From Thermobaculum terrenum ATCC BAA-798 (GTDB lineage Bacteria > Chloroflexota > Chloroflexia > Thermobaculales > Thermobaculaceae), in the NCBI RefSeq assembly GCF_000025005.1, contig NC_013525.1, positions 1,390,501 to 1,454,500 of the forward strand: a DNA stretch of 64,000 bases, written 5' to 3'. The notes beneath the pieces were generated by a model that did not search any database, was not told the origin of the DNA, and worked only from the letters and a program-made list of their open reading frames with translations. Both the position numbers and the translations under genes were made by a program. Positions 61,382-64,000 of the stretch are shown in pieces. The number at the start of each line of letters is the position of its first letter. The stretch's first letter is position 1.

Positions 61382-62551
61382 ATGGAAAGTAGACTTGTGT
61401 ACATGGATCACGCAGCAACTACACCTGTACATCCTAAGGTGTTAGAGGCTATGATGCCCTACTTCAACCAGGAGTATGGTAACCCAAACAGTGTACACTC
61501 ATTGGGGAGGAGCGCTCGAGAGGCTGTAGATAGAGCCCGCGAGACTGTCGCTCAGATACTCAATTGTCAATCTCAGGAGATTGTCTTTACAAGCTGTGGT
61601 ACTGAAAGTATCAACTTAGCTATAAAGGGCATCGCTAAGGCCCGAGGAAAGACTGGGCATATCATTACATCAGCAATAGAGCATCATGCTGTGCTCCATA
61701 CAATCGAGCAACTAGAGCGAGAAGGCTATACAGCCACTATTTTACCCGTATCTCCAGATGGACTGGTGGACCCAGATGACGTGCGTAATGCTATTAGGCC
61801 GGATACGGTTGTTATATCTATTGGTTATGCGAACAATGAGATTGGAACTATACAGCCAATAAGGGAGATAGGCTCTATAGCTCGAGAAGCAGGTATCCCG
61901 TTCCATACGGATGCGGTACAAGCAGCGGGAAGTCTAAGCCTGAACGTCGAAGAACTGCAAGTCGATGCTCTGTCGCTTTCTGGGCATAAGTTTAATGCAC
62001 CAAAGGGTGTGGGGATACTGTACATACGTAGCGGCATTCCACTTGAACCGCAAATGCAGGGAGGCGGCCAGGAGAGCGGCAGGAGATCAGGTACTGAGAA
62101 TGTGCCCTACATAGTGGGTATAGCAGAGGCGCTCAGGCTGGCACAGGAGAACCTGGAAGCTCACAATGAACATTGTATCTCACTAAGAGAGAAGCTATTT
62201 GAAGGGATACTATCGGAGCTACCAGACACGCGAGTAAATGGGCATCGCACTCAAAGGTTACCCAACAACGCACATGTGGCCTTCAGGGGCATCGAAGCAC
62301 AGTCCATACTCATGGGACTTGATCTAAAGGGTATATGTGCTTCCAGTGGTTCCGCTTGCCATTCAGCATCCATAGAGCCTAGCCACGTACTCAAGGCAAT
62401 AGGCGTTCCAAGCGAATACATCTACGGTAGCGTGAGGCTCACGGTAGGGATAGATAACTCACAGGAAGATGTTAGCTACGTACTGGAAGTACTGCCTTCA
62501 CTAGTCAGAAGGCTGCAGTCACTATCCCCGTTAGTTGAATCAGCTAGCTAA
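61382..62551 (+). CDS. Cysteine desulfurase (NifS/IscS family)
   Basis: A 389-residue PLP enzyme that removes sulfur from cysteine for iron-sulfur clusters and thio-cofactors. YMDHAATTPVHPKVLEAM, HHAVLHT, HTDAVQAAG and the PLP lysine in SLSGHKFNAPKG mark the family, and the active-site Cys is in SSGSACHSAS. ATG 61382 has GGAGGTG. It is close to hemC and probably serves iron-sulfur needs such as those of the siroheme reductase and FrhB-like proteins. Its end overlaps the pseudouridine synthase gene by 12 bases in a convergent layout. Confidence 0.94.
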   Translation: MESRLVYMDHAATTPVHPKVLEAMMPYFNQEYGNPNSVHSLGRSAREAVDRARETVAQILNCQSQEIVFTSCGTESINLAIKGIAKARGKTGHIITSAIEHHAVLHTIEQLEREGYTATILPVSPDGLVDPDDVRNAIRPDTVVISIGYANNEIGTIQPIREIGSIAREAGIPFHTDAVQAAGSLSLNVEELQVDALSLSGHKFNAPKGVGILYIRSGIPLEPQMQGGGQESGRRSGTENVPYIVGIAEALRLAQENLEAHNEHCISLREKLFEGILSELPDTRVNGHRTQRLPNNAHVAFRGIEAQSILMGLDLKGICASSGSACHSASIEPSHVLKAIGVPSEYIYGSVRLTVGIDNSQEDVSYVLEVLPSLVRRLQSLSPLVESAS

Positions 62552-63481
62552 TACAGTAACCTTCTCCAGGGATTGGCGCAGATCCTCAGGAAGAGGGCTG
62601 TGCCATTCTTTGTACTCACCGTTTGGCATAACTACTCCTAGGCGCGAAGCATGCAAAAACTGCCTATTCAGACCTTCCAGTCTGCAGTTACCGTAGATAG
62701 GATCCCCAGCTATTGGATGACCAATAGCCGCAAAATGTACCCTTATCTGATGCGTTCTGCCCGTTATGGGTCGAGCTATAGCAAGCGTGTATTTTCCCAA
62801 TGACTGTATCGTAGAGTACTCAGTAACGGCTTCTTTGCCTCCGGCAATCACACTCATCTTAGTTCTGTCCCTAAGGTCTCTTCCTATAGGCGCTTCGATA
62901 CGGCCCTCAGGAGGATCTAGAGCTCCACAACAAAGCAGAGTATATTCCTTGAATATCTTTCTAGCCTTCATCTGGCCCTGGAGGTAGTTTAGGGTATCCA
63001 GATCTCGTGCTACTATGATCAGGCCACTAGTATCTTTATCCAGCCTGTGTACTATACCTGGTCGATCGGTAGGTTGCTTTAGCAGATCAGGATATCTAGC
63101 TATTAGAGCATTTACCAGGGTGTTATCATAATGCCCAGGAGAAGGGTGGACCACCATGCCGGCGGGCTTGTCAATAACTATAATCTTGTCATCCTCATAG
63201 ACGACACGTAGGTCCACATAGGATGGGATCAATGCGACTTCCCCTTGTGGAACCCTGGGAATGGTCAGGATCAATATTCTATCCCCCTCTCTAAGTTTGT
63301 AAGAAGGCTTAGAGGGGTGATCATTCACCAGGATAGTACCTTGTTCGATAGCACGCTGAACTTGAGACCTTGAAACACTCTCAAGTTTATGAGCTAGCAG
63401 TGTATCGAGCCTTTCTCCGACATCTTCAGGACTAATGATAAGTAGGGCTTCAGCTCCGTCAGTTACTGGCTTCCCTCTCAT
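62540..63481 (-). CDS. RluA-family 23S rRNA pseudouridine synthase
   Basis: A 313-residue RNA modification enzyme. Residues 15-80 are an S4 RNA-binding domain (LDTLLAHKLESVSRSQVQRAIEQGTILVN). The catalytic domain has IDKPAGMVVHPSPGH and the key Asp motif HRLDKDTSG, then RPITGRTHQIRVHFAAIGHPIAGDPIYG. It is most like RluD, which modifies helix 69 of 23S rRNA; target inferred. ATG 63481 overlaps the lspA stop by 23 bases, so the two are coupled. Confidence 0.93.
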   Translation of the reverse strand: MRGKPVTDGAEALLIISPEDVGERLDTLLAHKLESVSRSQVQRAIEQGTILVNDHPSKPSYKLREGDRILILTIPRVPQGEVALIPSYVDLRVVYEDDKIIVIDKPAGMVVHPSPGHYDNTLVNALIARYPDLLKQPTDRPGIVHRLDKDTSGLIIVARDLDTLNYLQGQMKARKIFKEYTLLCCGALDPPEGRIEAPIGRDLRDRTKMSVIAGGKEAVTEYSTIQSLGKYTLAIARPITGRTHQIRVHFAAIGHPIAGDPIYGNCRLEGLNRQFLHASRLGVVMPNGEYKEWHSPLPEDLRQSLEKVTVLAS

Positions 63482-63995
63482 AAGTCTTTACTTCCGACTG
63501 CTTCTCACCTCCACTATGCAGGATTAAGTAGGCCAATAGCAGAACCACTCCTATGGTAATACTTGCATCACTTACGTTAAACACAAAGGGCCAGATCCGT
63601 ACATCTATGAAGTCAACGACATGCCCATATCTTATTCTGTCAGTAAGGTTGCCTATGGCTCCACCTAGTTCCATCCCAAGAGCCAGCCGCACTAGCCAAG
63701 GAGCGTATGCTATCCTTCTTGAGGACAGCAATATGATTACGGCTACCAGCACAGCAGCAATAGCAAATATCAAGGATGCTTCCCGAAACATTCCGAAAGC
63801 TGCGCCGGTATTATGGACAAGTCTTATCCACAAGATATCGTCTAGTACTTTCCTATAGGCCCCTTCTTCCTTGCCCAGAAGTCGGAGCACGTAAGCCTTG
63901 GATGTCTGATCTACAAATAGTATTAGAGCTGCCGTCATGTAAGTCAGCAGTAGTCTTCTGATAATGAATGATTTCTCCTCTTGCGCAGATCTCAA
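63459..63995 (-). CDS. lspA: Lipoprotein signal peptidase II
   Basis: A 178-residue membrane aspartyl protease that cleaves prolipoproteins, such as the sugar-binding and ModA lipoproteins here. About four helices are seen. Catalytic Asp128 (VVDFIDV) and Asp143 (NVSDASI) are in the family motifs, with VDQTSKAYV and VHNTGAAFGMF. The frame begins at TTG 63995, five bases from the window end; a start beyond the edge is possible because no ribosome site is visible. It overlaps the pseudouridine synthase gene, a frequent lspA-rluD pairing. Confidence 0.94.
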   Translation of the reverse strand: MRSAQEEKSFIIRRLLLTYMTAALILFVDQTSKAYVLRLLGKEEGAYRKVLDDILWIRLVHNTGAAFGMFREASLIFAIAAVLVAVIILLSSRRIAYAPWLVRLALGMELGGAIGNLTDRIRYGHVVDFIDVRIWPFVFNVSDASITIGVVLLLAYLILHSGGEKQSEVKTYEREASN

Positions 63996-64000
63996 TTTAC

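Noticed and set aside
1-64000. Mobile elements, prophage, toxin-antitoxin pairs or defence genes
   Set aside because: I found no transposase, integrase, nuclease-defence or toxin-antitoxin signatures. All long genes fit metabolic, transport, repair or regulatory families.

Overview
The window is a densely packed, gene-rich stretch of bacterial chromosome of moderate GC content. I see no insertion sequences, prophage or CRISPR arrays. Start codons are often GTG or TTG behind strong GGAGG-type ribosome binding sites, and AGG/AGA/ATA codons are common. The gene mix (coenzyme F420-type enzymes, a Mycobacterium-like CysO/MoeZ/CysM/Mec+ sulfur-carrier pathway, a c-di-AMP riboswitch, CUT1 sugar importers, Rho with a long acidic N-terminus, no clear outer-membrane genes) suggests a Terrabacteria lineage. 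My best guess is a Chloroflexota or Thermobaculum-like thermophile; this is inference, not proof.

Layout. 1-2.1 kb: an ABC exporter cut by the window edge, an MFS pump and its MarR regulator. 2.3-9.5 kb: a thioredoxin/NHL-repeat protein, then a minus-strand operon with a CUT1 sugar ABC importer, a sarcosine-oxidase-fold flavoenzyme and a deacetylase-like protein. 9.6-20.4 kb: secreted subtilase, PyrF, CorA, and a run of oxidoreductases and hydrolases. 20.4-26.8 kb: UbiA-type prenyltransferase, a minus-strand membrane trio (transglutaminase-like, DUF4383-like, 136-aa Cys-rich), a sugar nucleotidyltransferase, a thiamine-binding-like protein, a methyltransferase and an HD hydrolase.

26.9-34.6 kb is a sulfur and redox island. 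It holds a rhodanese, a JAMM protease, carbonic anhydrase, SBP56/methanethiol oxidase, a second sulfurtransferase, a CysO-MoeZ fusion and CysM, with a divergent Fur-family gene and Mn-catalase. All parts of the sulfur-carrier cysteine pathway known from Mycobacterium are here, but the carrier is fused to its activating enzyme, so its Gly-Gly tail is internal and would have to be released by proteolysis. 35-37.6 kb: PadR regulator with ModA and ModB but no ModC. 37.6 kb: a tRNA-Arg whose anticodon reads as GCG.

37.9-51.3 kb: dehydrogenases, a D-amino-acid-oxidase-like enzyme, PncB, a second MFS pump, an F420-type LLM oxidoreductase and mutS-mutL. 51.7-54.9 kb: a siroheme nitrite/sulfite reductase coupled to an FrhB-like F420-family iron-sulfur flavoprotein and a small unknown protein, resembling a split version of the archaeal F420-dependent sulfite reductase. 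55-56.3 kb: DUF47, and a 72-aa orphan gene behind a c-di-AMP (ydaO/yuaA) riboswitch with a visible alternative-pairing platform. 56.6-64 kb: rho, hemCDB, cysteine desulfurase, an RluA-family pseudouridine synthase and lspA.

Several convergent gene pairs either overlap or share a hairpin that contains the stop codon of the minus-strand gene. This suggests compact bidirectional termination.
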